DNA of 64,000 nt from a bacterium (GTDB lineage: Bacteria > Planctomycetota > JAFGQW01): contig JAUHXU010000001.1 in NCBI GenBank assembly GCA_030426805.1, positions 1-64,000 of the forward strand, given 5' to 3'. Both the position numbers and the translations under genes were made by a program. The first letter of the stretch is position 1. Each line of letters starts with the position of its first letter. Below the pieces are notes generated by a model. It made no database searches and was not told the DNA's origin. It saw nothing but the letters and a program-made list of their open reading frames with translations. Shown here piece after piece: positions 17,528 through 26,380 of this stretch.

Positions 17528-19363
17528 ATGCGAACGCTCTCCGCGGCGGCCCCGGCACTCGTCCTCGTGTTCGCGATCGCGACGTTCGCGATCGCCGATG
17601 CGACGTACGACTGGGACGACGCCTACATCTCCTACCGCTACGCGGCCAACCTCGCCGAGGGACACGGCCCGGTCTACAACGCGCCCGACCGGGTCTACGG
17701 GACGACGACGCTCGGCTGGTGCGCGTTGCTCGCCGGCTTCTCTCGGCTGCTGCGCCTGCCGGTCGACGCCGTCGCGACGGTGCTGTCGTTCGCCCTGCTC
17801 TGCGTCAACGCGCTGCTCGTGTTCTCGCTCGTCCGACGGGCGGCCAACTGCGCGGTGCTCGGCGTGCTCGCGGCGGTCGCGATGCTCGTCGCCCCGAAGT
17901 TCGCGACGACCGCGACGTCCGGGATGGAGACGATGCTCTACGTCTTCACGATCCTCGCGGCGTTTTCGTTCGCGACGACCGGCCGCGCCCTGGGCGCCGG
18001 CGCGTTCGCCGGCCTCGCGTTCACGGTGCGCCCCGACGGGCTCGCCGTGATCGCCGCACTCGGCCTCGCGACGCTCGCGGGCCTCGTCCCGGGCCGGGAG
18101 CGCCCGGTCCCCGGCACCGGCGTGTCGACCACGCGGTGGCGCGTGCTGCGTACCCGGGCGCTGGCGCTCACGACCGGCTTCGCGCTCGTCGTGCTGCCGT
18201 TTGCCGCGTGGTGCCACGCCTACTACGGGTCATTCCTCCCCCACACCCTCGACGCCAAGCGCGAACACGTGAAGCAGCACGGCGACTGGATGGTCGACCA
18301 CTTCCTCCGCGGCCCCGGCCGCCCGGTGCTGGCCGCGTTCGGCCTCGCTGCGCTCCTCGCCCTCGGCGCCGCGCTCCGCCGCCGGAGCCGCGCGACGCTC
18401 GCCCCGCTCGGCATCGTGCTCTTGTTCGGGTTGTGGCAAGCGGTCTACGCCGGTGCCTGGATCGTCGCCGGTATCGACATGTATCTGTGGTACGTCGGTG
18501 CGATGGGCGCGGCCGCCGGCGTCGCCGTCGTCGCGCCGGCCGCGATCGCGGCACGGCTGTTCCGCTCGCGCATTCCCGCCGCCGTCCTCGGGCTCGCCGC
18601 CGTCGCGGCCGTCGGCTGGTGGGCCGACCGCGTGCGGACGATCGACCTCCCGGAGAACCGCGCGATGCAGGACGCGCTCGAGCGCCCCCGCCACTGGATC
18701 GGGGAGGCGATCGCCCGCTACTGCGACCTCGACCGGGAGGTGGTCGGCATCGGCGCGATCGGGGCGATCGGCTACCACGCGCGGCCGGCGATCGTGAACG
18801 ACTGGGCACACCTCGTCACCCGCCGAGGCGAGGAGCCCGAGCAGACGATGTTCTGCGTCGACTCGTATACCGGGATCGTCCCGACGCGCCGGCTCGTCTT
18901 CTCGGCACCGGCCTTGCGCGCGACCAGTGGCGTGCGCCGGTTCGTCTACGCGGACCCGAAGTCGACGTGGGACCACGCACGCGGCGGCCCCCGGCGCCCG
19001 CAGCGCGCGACGATTGCACCGGGACTGCACCTGCACGGCACGAGCCGGATCGCGGATGCGCTCCGACCGGGGCGGAGCGTCGTGTTCGAGGTGCACTGGA
19101 CGTTCGAGCACCCGCTCGTCGACGGCCAGCGCCTGATCTACGCCCTCGCTCGCGGCGACGCCCCGCCGATCGCGCGGGTCGAGACGACCGGCTTGCACGG
19201 CAATGCGATTCGGTACACCGCCGTCGTCGCCGGGCGCCGCGAACTCGACGTCGTGAAGTTGCCCCTTCCCTCCGCGGTGCCGAGCGGCGAGTATCGCCTC
19301 ACCGTCAGCCTCGCGGCCTCCGACGCCGCGCCGATCCTACTCGACACACTCGTCGCCCCCTGA
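17528..19363 (+). CDS. Polytopic membrane protein, GT-C glycosyltransferase-like
   Basis: 611 aa with about nine to eleven hydrophobic helices in residues 1-380 and a soluble C-terminal part. The N-terminal loop YDWDDAYISYRYAANLAEGHG with paired Asp30-Asp31, and then VYGTTTLGW, are the pattern of GT-C type transferases such as mycobacterial arabinofuranosyltransferase-like proteins. These use lipid-linked sugars on the outer face of the membrane. Donor and acceptor are unknown. The protein at 57369-58868 is of the same type. apbE starts 20 bp downstream but is unrelated in function. Confidence 0.7.
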   Translation: MRTLSAAAPALVLVFAIATFAIADATYDWDDAYISYRYAANLAEGHGPVYNAPDRVYGTTTLGWCALLAGFSRLLRLPVDAVATVLSFALLCVNALLVFSLVRRAANCAVLGVLAAVAMLVAPKFATTATSGMETMLYVFTILAAFSFATTGRALGAGAFAGLAFTVRPDGLAVIAALGLATLAGLVPGRERPVPGTGVSTTRWRVLRTRALALTTGFALVVLPFAAWCHAYYGSFLPHTLDAKREHVKQHGDWMVDHFLRGPGRPVLAAFGLAALLALGAALRRRSRATLAPLGIVLLFGLWQAVYAGAWIVAGIDMYLWYVGAMGAAAGVAVVAPAAIAARLFRSRIPAAVLGLAAVAAVGWWADRVRTIDLPENRAMQDALERPRHWIGEAIARYCDLDREVVGIGAIGAIGYHARPAIVNDWAHLVTRRGEEPEQTMFCVDSYTGIVPTRRLVFSAPALRATSGVRRFVYADPKSTWDHARGGPRRPQRATIAPGLHLHGTSRIADALRPGRSVVFEVHWTFEHPLVDGQRLIYALARGDAPPIARVETTGLHGNAIRYTAVVAGRRELDVVKLPLPSAVPSGEYRLTVSLAASDAAPILLDTLVAP

Positions 19364-19383
19364 CCGAGGACCGCCGACCCCCG

Positions 19384-20409
19384 ATGCGCTTCCCACTCCG
19401 ACATGTCTTCGCGTTCGCACTCGTCGCGCTCCCCGCGTGCGGCCCCTCCGGACCGATCGTGATCGACGGCAAGACGATGGGCACCGGCTATCGCGTGACG
19501 CTGCTCGCGTTGCCGGAGGGCGAGAGCCGCTCGTCGATGAAACAGCACATCGACGTCGAATTGGACCGCGTCGAGCAACAGATGTCGACCTACCGGCCAC
19601 GCTCGGAGCTCACGCGGTTCAACAAGTCGGATTCGACCGACTGGTTCCGGGTGTCCTTGGGCACGGTGATCGTCGCGAACGAAGCGCGCCAGATCGCGAT
19701 CGACAGCGGCGGTGCGCTCGACCCGACGGTCGGCCCGCTCGTGCGCCTGTGGCACTTCGGCGCCGGCGCGGACGGCGCGTTCGCGGTGCCGTCGGACGAC
19801 GCGATCGCGGCGGCGAAGGCGAAGACCGGCTACCGCAAGTTCGAGGTCTACCACAAGCCCACGCAGATGAAGAAGTCCGATGCGGCGCTCGAGATCGACC
19901 TGTCGGCGATCGCGAAGGGCTTCGGCGTCGACCAGGTCGCCGAGATCCTCGATCGCCGCGACGTCGCCGACTACTTCATCGAGATCGGCGGCGAGATCCG
20001 GACGAAGGGGCACGCACCGGGCGGGCGCCCGTGGCGGATCGGGATCGAGCAACCGCTCGAGGGCACGCGCGACGTGCTGTGCACGCTCGAGGCCGGCACG
20101 ACCGCGATCGCGACGTCGGGCGACTATCGCAACTACCACGAGCACGACGGGACCCGCTACGGACACACGATCGACCCCCGGACCGGGCGGCCGGTCACGC
20201 ACGCGCTGCGGTCGGTGACGGTCGCCGATCCGCTGTGCCTTCGCGCCGACGGCTGGGCGACCGCGCTGATGGTGCTCGGCCCCGAGGCGGGCTATACGTT
20301 GGCCGAGACGCGGGACATCGCCGCGCTCTTCGTGACCCGCGCCGACGACGGGAGCTGGCGCATGCGGCGCACGCCTGCGTTCGTCGAACGATTCGGAAAC
20401 GACCGATGA
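19384..20409 (+). CDS. apbE: FAD:protein FMN transferase (ApbE)
   Basis: 341 aa lipoprotein: the signal FAFALVALPAC has the lipid Cys at residue 19. The ApbE fold carries TMGTGYRVT, an LDPTVGPLVRLW block, EIDLSAIAKGFGVDQVA, and the GHTIDPRTGRPV and DGWATALMVLG motifs that bind Mg-FAD. ApbE attaches FMN through a phosphoester bond to threonine in SGAT-type motifs; here the clear substrates are NqrB (Thr230) and NqrC (Thr232). It overlaps nqrM by 4 bp (ATGA). The pair is 12 kb from the nqr operon, not part of it. Confidence 0.95.
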   Translation: MRFPLRHVFAFALVALPACGPSGPIVIDGKTMGTGYRVTLLALPEGESRSSMKQHIDVELDRVEQQMSTYRPRSELTRFNKSDSTDWFRVSLGTVIVANEARQIAIDSGGALDPTVGPLVRLWHFGAGADGAFAVPSDDAIAAAKAKTGYRKFEVYHKPTQMKKSDAALEIDLSAIAKGFGVDQVAEILDRRDVADYFIEIGGEIRTKGHAPGGRPWRIGIEQPLEGTRDVLCTLEAGTTAIATSGDYRNYHEHDGTRYGHTIDPRTGRPVTHALRSVTVADPLCLRADGWATALMVLGPEAGYTLAETRDIAALFVTRADDGSWRMRRTPAFVERFGNDR

Positions 20410-20627
20410 AGATCTTCCTCGCCGTCCTCGCCTGCTTTTGCTTCGCCGTCCTCGCGATGGCGGTCGGCGTGATCGTCAGCAATCGCCGCATCAAGGGGAG
20501 TTGCGGCGGCCTCAACGCGGTGCGCGACGAAAACGGCGAGCCGGTCTGCCAGCTCTGCGGGAAACCGGTCGCAGACGACTGCGACGGCCCCGAAGCGCGT
20601 CAGAGCGAGACCGCGACCGCGCGCTGA
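20406..20627 (+). CDS. nqrM: Na+-NQR maturation protein NqrM
   Basis: 73 aa. One N-terminal membrane helix (about 3-24, AVLAMAVGVIVSNRR) is followed by IKGSCGGLN and a short Cys-rich domain with Cys33, Cys48, Cys51 and Cys58. Length, the IKGSCGGL motif and the four cysteines match NqrM (DUF539), which is needed to insert iron at the NqrD/NqrE cysteines. It is coupled to apbE by a 4 bp overlap, so both cofactor-loading steps of the Nqr complex are in one unit. Confidence 0.92.
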   Translation: MKIFLAVLACFCFAVLAMAVGVIVSNRRIKGSCGGLNAVRDENGEPVCQLCGKPVADDCDGPEARQSETATAR

Positions 20628-20657
20628 TCCCCCCTTCCCCTCGAGCCCGAGAATCGC

Positions 20658-20663
20658 GATAAT
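20658..20663 (+). promoter_or_regulatory. Possible -10 element of the MBOAT gene
   Basis: GATAAT with a weak TTCCCC 17 bp upstream (20635-20640). It would give a leader of about 50 nt before ATG 20719. Low confidence. Confidence 0.3.
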
Positions 20664-20718
20664 GCGCGCGCGCCCGTAGGACGGCGCGTTTGTGTGTGTT
20701 GGTTCCAGGGCTGTGTGA

Positions 20719-22119
20719 ATGATCTTCAGCACGGCCGATTACGTCGGCTTCCTGCTGATCGTCTTGATGGGGTACGTGCCGCTCAACGCGGCATCGGCGT
20801 CGCCGACGGTGCGCCTCGTCCGAAACGCGTGGCTCCTCGCGGCGAGCTACCTGTTCTACGCGAGCTGGAGCGTCAACCTGCTGTGGTTGATCGTCGGCTC
20901 GACCGCGCTGAACTACCTCGTCGGGCGCGCCGTCGCGCATCGACGTTCGCGCGCGCTCGTCGCCGCGTGCGTGACGGTCAATCTCGGTGCCCTCGCCTAC
21001 TTCAAGTACGCCGGGTTCTTCGTCGAGATGGCATCCGCGCTCGTGCCGATCTCGAGCGCGACGCACGACTTCGTCGCGACGATCGTGCTGCCCGTCGGCA
21101 TCTCGTTCTACACGTTCCAGGCGCTCGCCTACGTGATCGACGTCTCCCGCGGCGAGGTGGCGGCCGAACGCAACCCGATCGACTTCGCGCTCTACATCGC
21201 GTTCTTCCCGCAACTCGTGGCCGGACCGATCGAGCGCGCGCAAACGCTGATGCCCCAGATCCGGTCACGCCGACCGATCACGCTCGAACACGTGACGAGC
21301 GGCCTGTGGCTGTTCTACTTCGGCCTGTTCAAGAAGCGGGTCGTCGCCGACAACATGCAGAACGTCGTGAACACGGTCTTCGCGGCGAACTCCGCTCCGT
21401 CCGGCGCCGAGATCGTGCTCGGCACGTTGGCGTTCTCGATCCAGGTCTACGCGGACTTCTCGGGCTACACCGACATGGCACGGGGATCGGCGCGACTGCT
21501 CGGGTTCGAACTCCGGTTGAACTTCCGCGCCCCCTACTTCGCGATCAACCCGTCCGATCTGTGGCGCCGCTGGCACATCTCGCTCTACACGTGGCTCCGC
21601 GACTACCTCTACATCCCGCTCGGCGGCCGCAACAAGGGCGGGCGGAACATGATGATCACGATGACGCTCGGTGGTCTGTGGCACGGCGCGGGATGGAACT
21701 TCATCGGCTGGGGTGCGTTTCACGGCCTGATGCTGGCCGCACACGCGTGGCTGCGTAGCCGCGTCCGACTCGGACCGCGCGCCGCGATGTGGATCGGAAT
21801 CCCGACGACGTTCGCGATCTTCAACATCGGGTTGTTCATCTTCCGCACCCAGGCGGACGGTCAGTTCGTCGACTACTGCACGCGCTTGGTCACCGTCCCG
21901 CTGCACGGAAACGAACGGTGGACGGCCTGGGCGATCGACTTCGTGCTCTTCGGCATCCCGATTCTGATCTTCCAATACGCGGCGTTCCGGACCGACCGAG
22001 AGATTCCGATCTTCGGCTGGCCGTGGCCGATCCGCGCGCTGGTCTACTTCGTCATGGCGCTGATGCTGTGCCAGTTCGTACCGGAGGAGTTGCGTGCGTT
22101 CTTCTACTTCCAGTTCTGA
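20719..22119 (+). CDS. MBOAT-family O-acyltransferase (AlgI-like)
   Basis: 466 aa, about eleven membrane helices. MBOAT signatures: SWSVNLLWL near residue 50, FPQLVAGPIERA, DFSGYTDMARGSARLLGFEL, RRWHISLYTWLRDYLYIPLGG (written in two parts here: RRWHISLYTW and LRDYLYIPLGG) and GGLWHGAGWNF with the catalytic His. These enzymes move acyl groups across the membrane, usually onto exopolysaccharide. It overlaps the next gene by 26 bp, which encodes a likely SGNH partner as in AlgI-AlgJ/AlgX systems. The polymer is not identified, as no exopolysaccharide synthesis genes are nearby. Confidence 0.92.
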   Translation: MIFSTADYVGFLLIVLMGYVPLNAASASPTVRLVRNAWLLAASYLFYASWSVNLLWLIVGSTALNYLVGRAVAHRRSRALVAACVTVNLGALAYFKYAGFFVEMASALVPISSATHDFVATIVLPVGISFYTFQALAYVIDVSRGEVAAERNPIDFALYIAFFPQLVAGPIERAQTLMPQIRSRRPITLEHVTSGLWLFYFGLFKKRVVADNMQNVVNTVFAANSAPSGAEIVLGTLAFSIQVYADFSGYTDMARGSARLLGFELRLNFRAPYFAINPSDLWRRWHISLYTWLRDYLYIPLGGRNKGGRNMMITMTLGGLWHGAGWNFIGWGAFHGLMLAAHAWLRSRVRLGPRAAMWIGIPTTFAIFNIGLFIFRTQADGQFVDYCTRLVTVPLHGNERWTAWAIDFVLFGIPILIFQYAAFRTDREIPIFGWPWPIRALVYFVMALMLCQFVPEELRAFFYFQF

Positions 22120-23398
22120 CCCGCACGTACCGACGGGCCCGCCCCGAGCGCACGGATGGCGACGGCTGCCGATCGCGGCGACCGTCGCCGCCGTCGCGTG
22201 GTTCGTCGTCGACCGTTCGGTGACCTACGAACGGATCAAGGCGTGGCGCGAGGAGACCCACGCGCCGTGGGCCGTGAACCACCTCGAGATCGTGGCCGAC
22301 TTCGAGCGGCGCCGTGCCGCCCCGCGCCAACCGGGACGACTCGCCGTCCACTTCGTCGGGGACAGTCGGACGTTCGATGCGTTCACGATGGTCTTCGCGC
22401 GCCGCAACTTCCGTGGCCGCCCCGTCGACGCACGCGTCTTCGCCGCGTGGTTCCACGACGCGCAGCGCCAGTGGTTCATCCAGCCGGAGATTGAAGACCC
22501 CGCACCCGACATCGTCGTGATGGTCGTCGGCGAACTGAATCTGTGCCGCCCGGTCCGGCAGCTGACCGGCAAGTACCTGCGCGTCGGCGCCGACACGTTG
22601 CGCGAGCACCTGCTCTACGTGCCGCAGGACGTGTGCGTCAAAGAGATCCCCGACTACGAGGAACTCGTCCTCGACTCGCTGTCGAACATCTATCGCAATC
22701 GGACGCTGCTGCTCTGGCGGTTCGACGACTACCCGGAGTGGGTCGCGCGGCGCGTCCCGAAGAGCCGGCCGCCGGAGAAGCGCGGACGCCCGCAGCCCGA
22801 CGAGCCGTCACTCGTCCGGGTGCTCGCCGCGGCGACGCTCCGATCCGTCGCGCGCACGCTGGGCTCTTCCTACGATCGCACGCTGTCGCCCGAGGAGCGA
22901 CGCCTCCTCGCGCTCGGACCGATCCCGCCACGCACCGAGGAGGCGATGGCCGCGCGCAACCGCGGGCTCCGCGCGCTGCGCGCCGGGCCCCATCGACACA
23001 CGGCGATGGCCGAGTGGGCGTTCGCGGGCGCATGCCTTCGCCACCTCGAGGAGAGCGAGATTCGCGCGCGCGCGGTCCGCACGATCGAGAGTGCCATCCG
23101 CCGATGGAAAGCCCGGGGCACCGACGTCGTCGTCGTCCGCGGCTTCGTCGATCCGCGCTTCCGGGCCCTGATGCCGCCGGCGATCGTCGAGCGCGTCGAC
23201 CGGTTCCTGCCCGCGTTCTGCGCGCGCCTGGACGTCGACCTGCTCACCCTCCGGCCGCGTCGCTTCGCGCCCGATGCGTGGCGCGACCCGATTCACATGC
23301 GCACCGACTCGGCCGACGCCGCCCGCATCACCGACGAGGTGCTCGAACGATGCTTCCGCCGACACGACGCCCGAGCCGCCGGCGCGCGCGCACCGTAG
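22094..23398 (+). CDS. SGNH/AlgJ-like periplasmic O-acetylation partner
   Basis: 434 aa from a GTG start at 22094 preceded by GGAGGAG. One N-terminal membrane helix lies at about 25-40. The SGNH-type motif VHFVGDSRTFDAF (Ser near residue 93) and, near the C-terminus, DPIHMRTDS, which fits the Asp-x-x-His block, suggest an esterase or acetyltransferase of the AlgJ/AlgX type. It overlaps the MBOAT gene by 26 bp. Similarity to AlgJ is by motif and context only. Confidence 0.72.
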   Translation: MRSSTSSSDPHVPTGPPRAHGWRRLPIAATVAAVAWFVVDRSVTYERIKAWREETHAPWAVNHLEIVADFERRRAAPRQPGRLAVHFVGDSRTFDAFTMVFARRNFRGRPVDARVFAAWFHDAQRQWFIQPEIEDPAPDIVVMVVGELNLCRPVRQLTGKYLRVGADTLREHLLYVPQDVCVKEIPDYEELVLDSLSNIYRNRTLLLWRFDDYPEWVARRVPKSRPPEKRGRPQPDEPSLVRVLAAATLRSVARTLGSSYDRTLSPEERRLLALGPIPPRTEEAMAARNRGLRALRAGPHRHTAMAEWAFAGACLRHLEESEIRARAVRTIESAIRRWKARGTDVVVVRGFVDPRFRALMPPAIVERVDRFLPAFCARLDVDLLTLRPRRFAPDAWRDPIHMRTDSADAARITDEVLERCFRRHDARAAGARAP

Positions 23399-23414
23399 GG
23401 GAGCGCCGGTCTGT

Positions 23415-23420
23415 TACACT
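23415..23420 (+). promoter_or_regulatory. -10-like element of ECF sigma gene 23429-24106
   Basis: TACACT, 8 nt before ATG 23429, with no ribosome binding site between, pointing to a leaderless transcript. No -35 match at 16-18 bp. Confidence 0.4.
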
Positions 23421-23428
23421 CGGGCGCG

Positions 23429-24106
23429 ATGTTCCCGGAGACGACCTGGAGCCTGATCACCCGGCTGCGCAAGACGGCCGAGCACCGCTCCGCCCTCACC
23501 GACCTGTGCTGCCGATACTGGCGCCCGGTCTACCTCTACGTGCGCTCGGCGTGGGCGAAGTCCGACGCCGACGCATCCGATCTGACGCAGGCGTTCTTCC
23601 TGTGGTTGCTCGAGGGCGAGCCGCTCAAGCGCTATGCGCCCGAGCGCGGTGGATTCCGGCCATACCTGAAGGTGCTGCTGCGGCGTTTCGTCGGTCACCA
23701 GGAGGTGGCGCTCAAGCGACTCAAGCGCGGTGGGCAGGCGCGCATCGTCCCGATCGACGACGTGGCGGCGGTCGCGCCCGCCCGCGACGCCGATCCCGAA
23801 GCCCTGTTCGATCGCGCGTGGGTGCAGGAGGTCGTCGGACAGGCCGTGGAACGCGTCCGGCGACACTTCACGAACGACGGCCGCGCCGACGCGTTCGCGC
23901 TCTACGAGCGCTACGACCTCGCGGGCGGGGACGACGGGATGACGTACGCGTCGCTCGCCGAGTCGACCGGAGTGCCGGTCGCGCGCGTCAAGCACGAGTT
24001 GTCGGTCGTCCGCGAAGCCGTGCGCCGCGAGATCCGATCCGACCTGCGCCAGCTGACGACCGACGACCGCGAGCTGGAGGAGGAGTGGCGTGCCCTCTTC
24101 GGGTGA
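23429..24106 (+). CDS. ECF-type sigma factor (FPxTxWSL subgroup)
   Basis: 225 aa. It starts FPETTWSLITRLR, the hallmark of a planctomycete/acidobacterial ECF subgroup. Region 2 is at about 20-95 (DLTQAFFLWLLEG, GFRPYLKVLLRRFV) and region 4 at about 150-205 (MTYASLAESTGVPVARVKHELSVVREAVRREI). It overlaps the kinase gene by 17 bp. In such pairs the kinase is thought to control the sigma factor by phosphorylation instead of an anti-sigma factor; this is inference here. Confidence 0.88.
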   Translation: MFPETTWSLITRLRKTAEHRSALTDLCCRYWRPVYLYVRSAWAKSDADASDLTQAFFLWLLEGEPLKRYAPERGGFRPYLKVLLRRFVGHQEVALKRLKRGGQARIVPIDDVAAVAPARDADPEALFDRAWVQEVVGQAVERVRRHFTNDGRADAFALYERYDLAGGDDGMTYASLAESTGVPVARVKHELSVVREAVRREIRSDLRQLTTDDRELEEEWRALFG

Positions 24107-26273
24107 TCGCCCGCCACACGACTCGGTCGTCGGGGCACTGCGCGGCCTCGCGGAGCACGAGCGCCAACGACGCGACGTCGACCTGCCCGAGCGCTATCGA
24201 CTCGGTGAGGTGATCGGCCGCGGCGGCATGGCGATCGTCCACGCGGCCCACGACACGCAACTCGACCGCGGCGTCGCGATCAAGATCATGCGCGACGACC
24301 TCTCCCTCGAGGGCGCCGACGAAGCGCGCTTCCGCCGCGAAGTCGAGGCGACGGCTCGGCTCCGGCACGCCAACGTCGTCACGGTGTTCGATGCCGGCCC
24401 CGACTGGCTCGTGATGGAGCGCGTCCACGGCGAGTCGCTCCAGGAGCGGATGCAACGCGAGCCGCTCGCGATCGCCGACGCCGCGGTGCTGATCGAGCAC
24501 GTCGCGCGCGGCGTGCAGGCGGCGCACGACGCGGGGATCGTCCACCGGGACCTGAAGCCGTCGAACATCCTGCTCGACGCGGACGGGACGCCGAAAGTCG
24601 CGGACTTCGGCGTCGCACACCTCGTCGGCGACGTGACCGCGCTGACGCAGAGCGGGATGGTGATCGGCACGCCGCGCTACATGGCACCCGAGCAGATCGA
24701 CACGCGACGGTGTTCGATCGGCCCGGCGACCGACGTCTACGCGCTGGGAGCGATCCTCTACGAGCTGCTCACGGAGCAAACGCCACACCCGGGCGACACG
24801 CCGCTGGCGGTGTTCGACCGGATCGTGCGCGAGGAACCGCGCCCCCCGAAGAGCCTGAACGACCGCATCGCGACCGATCTGCAGACGATCGTGCTCGCCG
24901 CGCTCGAGAAGGACGCGGCCCGACGCTACGACGATGCCGGCGCGCTCGCGGACGACCTCGCCCGCTTTCGCGTCGGGGAGGCGATCGTCGCGAAGCCGCC
25001 GACGCCGGTGGAGCGTCTCCGGCGCACGGTGCGCAAGCGCAAGGGCGTCGTCGCCGCCACGGCGCTGGGCGTCGTCGCGCTGACGATCGCGCTGGCGGTG
25101 CTGCTGCCGAAGCTCGGCGAGTCGCGCCGCACGCTCGGACTGTGGCGCGAGGTGACGACGCTGATGACCCAGGCGGAACTCGACGAACACCGCGGCGCGC
25201 TCGAACGCGCACGCGCCGGGCTCGACCGTGGCATCGCCCAGTGTCGCGCGTTCCTCGCAGAGGACGACGTCGCCGACGCGCACTACTTCCTCGGCCGACT
25301 GCTGCGGGCTCGAGGCGACGACGCGGAGGCGCTCGCGGCGCTCGACCGCGCGGTCGAACGCGATGCGACGCTCGCCGAGGCCCGACACGAGCGCGGTTTC
25401 CTGCTGCTGGCGCGCTACGAACGGTCGCTCGAAGCGGTGCTCGACCGCGGGCATGCGCGTCGCAGCGCCGGCGCGACCCCACCGGACGTGCTCGAGCGTC
25501 GCCACCCGGCGGTCCGGGTGCTCCGGCGACGCGCGATCGCGGATCTCTCCGCCGACGTGCGCGACTCGAACTACGTGCGTGAGATCGAGCGTCGCTTCGC
25601 GGCCGCGGAGGTCGATCGGCTGCAGTGGCGCTGGGAGAACGCCGAGCGCACCCACCGCGCGATCCTCGACGACGACCCGCACTACACGCCGTCGCTCGTG
25701 GCGCTCGCGAAGCTCTCGATCGACCGGCACGACTGGGCCGGCGCGATCGGCCACGCGTCGGCGGCCCTCGAGCAGAACGCCGGGCTCGGCGAGGCGTATC
25801 TGATCCGCGCGCGGGCGGCGCTCGAGTCGCGGTTGCGTTCGCGGACCGGGTCGATCGACCCGGATCCGATCCGCGACGACCTCGACCGCGCGATCGAGCG
25901 ATTGCCGCACAACGCGCTCGCCTACCGCGAACGCGGGCGGCTCCGCATCTCGGTCGCGGACCTCGACGGCGCGATCGCCGATCTGACGAATGCGATCGAG
26001 CGTGCCGACGGCGATGCGATCGCGTTCAATGCACGGGGCCGCGCACACGTCGAGGCGAACCGACCGGTCGACGCGGTCGCCGACTTCACCGAGGCCGTGC
26101 ACATCAGCCCCGAGTTCGGGCAGGCCTGGGCACAACGGGCGCTCGTCCGCGCGACCCAGGGCGACACCCGCGGCGCGGTCGCCGACGCGCGACAGGCGCT
26201 CGAAGTCTCCCCGCCCGAAGCCGGCTGGAATCGCCAGATGCGCACGCTGCTCGCGATGCTGCACGCGCGGTAG
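24090..26273 (+). CDS. Membrane Ser/Thr protein kinase with TPR repeats
   Basis: 727 aa from a GTG start preceded by GGAGGAG. The Hanks-type kinase domain (about 30-295) has GRGGMA, the Lys65 of VAIKIM, HRDLKPSN with Asp154, DFG and GTPRYMAPEQ; it looks active. One membrane helix lies at about 319-338. The C-terminal 390 residues form TPR-type repeats outside the kinase (RGRLRISVADLDGAIADL, ARGRAHVEANRPVDAVADF). It overlaps the upstream ECF sigma gene by 17 bp, suggesting one regulatory unit. The TPR part probably senses or docks a partner. Confidence 0.92.
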   Translation: MPSSGDRPPHDSVVGALRGLAEHERQRRDVDLPERYRLGEVIGRGGMAIVHAAHDTQLDRGVAIKIMRDDLSLEGADEARFRREVEATARLRHANVVTVFDAGPDWLVMERVHGESLQERMQREPLAIADAAVLIEHVARGVQAAHDAGIVHRDLKPSNILLDADGTPKVADFGVAHLVGDVTALTQSGMVIGTPRYMAPEQIDTRRCSIGPATDVYALGAILYELLTEQTPHPGDTPLAVFDRIVREEPRPPKSLNDRIATDLQTIVLAALEKDAARRYDDAGALADDLARFRVGEAIVAKPPTPVERLRRTVRKRKGVVAATALGVVALTIALAVLLPKLGESRRTLGLWREVTTLMTQAELDEHRGALERARAGLDRGIAQCRAFLAEDDVADAHYFLGRLLRARGDDAEALAALDRAVERDATLAEARHERGFLLLARYERSLEAVLDRGHARRSAGATPPDVLERRHPAVRVLRRRAIADLSADVRDSNYVREIERRFAAAEVDRLQWRWENAERTHRAILDDDPHYTPSLVALAKLSIDRHDWAGAIGHASAALEQNAGLGEAYLIRARAALESRLRSRTGSIDPDPIRDDLDRAIERLPHNALAYRERGRLRISVADLDGAIADLTNAIERADGDAIAFNARGRAHVEANRPVDAVADFTEAVHISPEFGQAWAQRALVRATQGDTRGAVADARQALEVSPPEAGWNRQMRTLLAMLHAR

Positions 26274-26380
26274 CCCCACGGGGCCGCCAGTGGGTTGACA
26301 CGGGACCGAAAATCGTGCCAGCCTGTAAGGAGAGAGACGGCCACGCAGGCCAGGGTTTGCCCTCGAAGGAGGACACGACG

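Noticed and set aside
24090..26273. Frameshift joining the ECF sigma factor and kinase into one fused gene
   Set aside because: The kinase has its own GTG start with GGAGGAG, and both proteins have complete termini. A 17 bp overlap is ordinary translational coupling.
26295..26300. Standard sigma70 promoter for the LamG gene
   Set aside because: TTGACA is perfect, but no -10-like hexamer stands 15-19 bp downstream, so it is not listed as a promoter.
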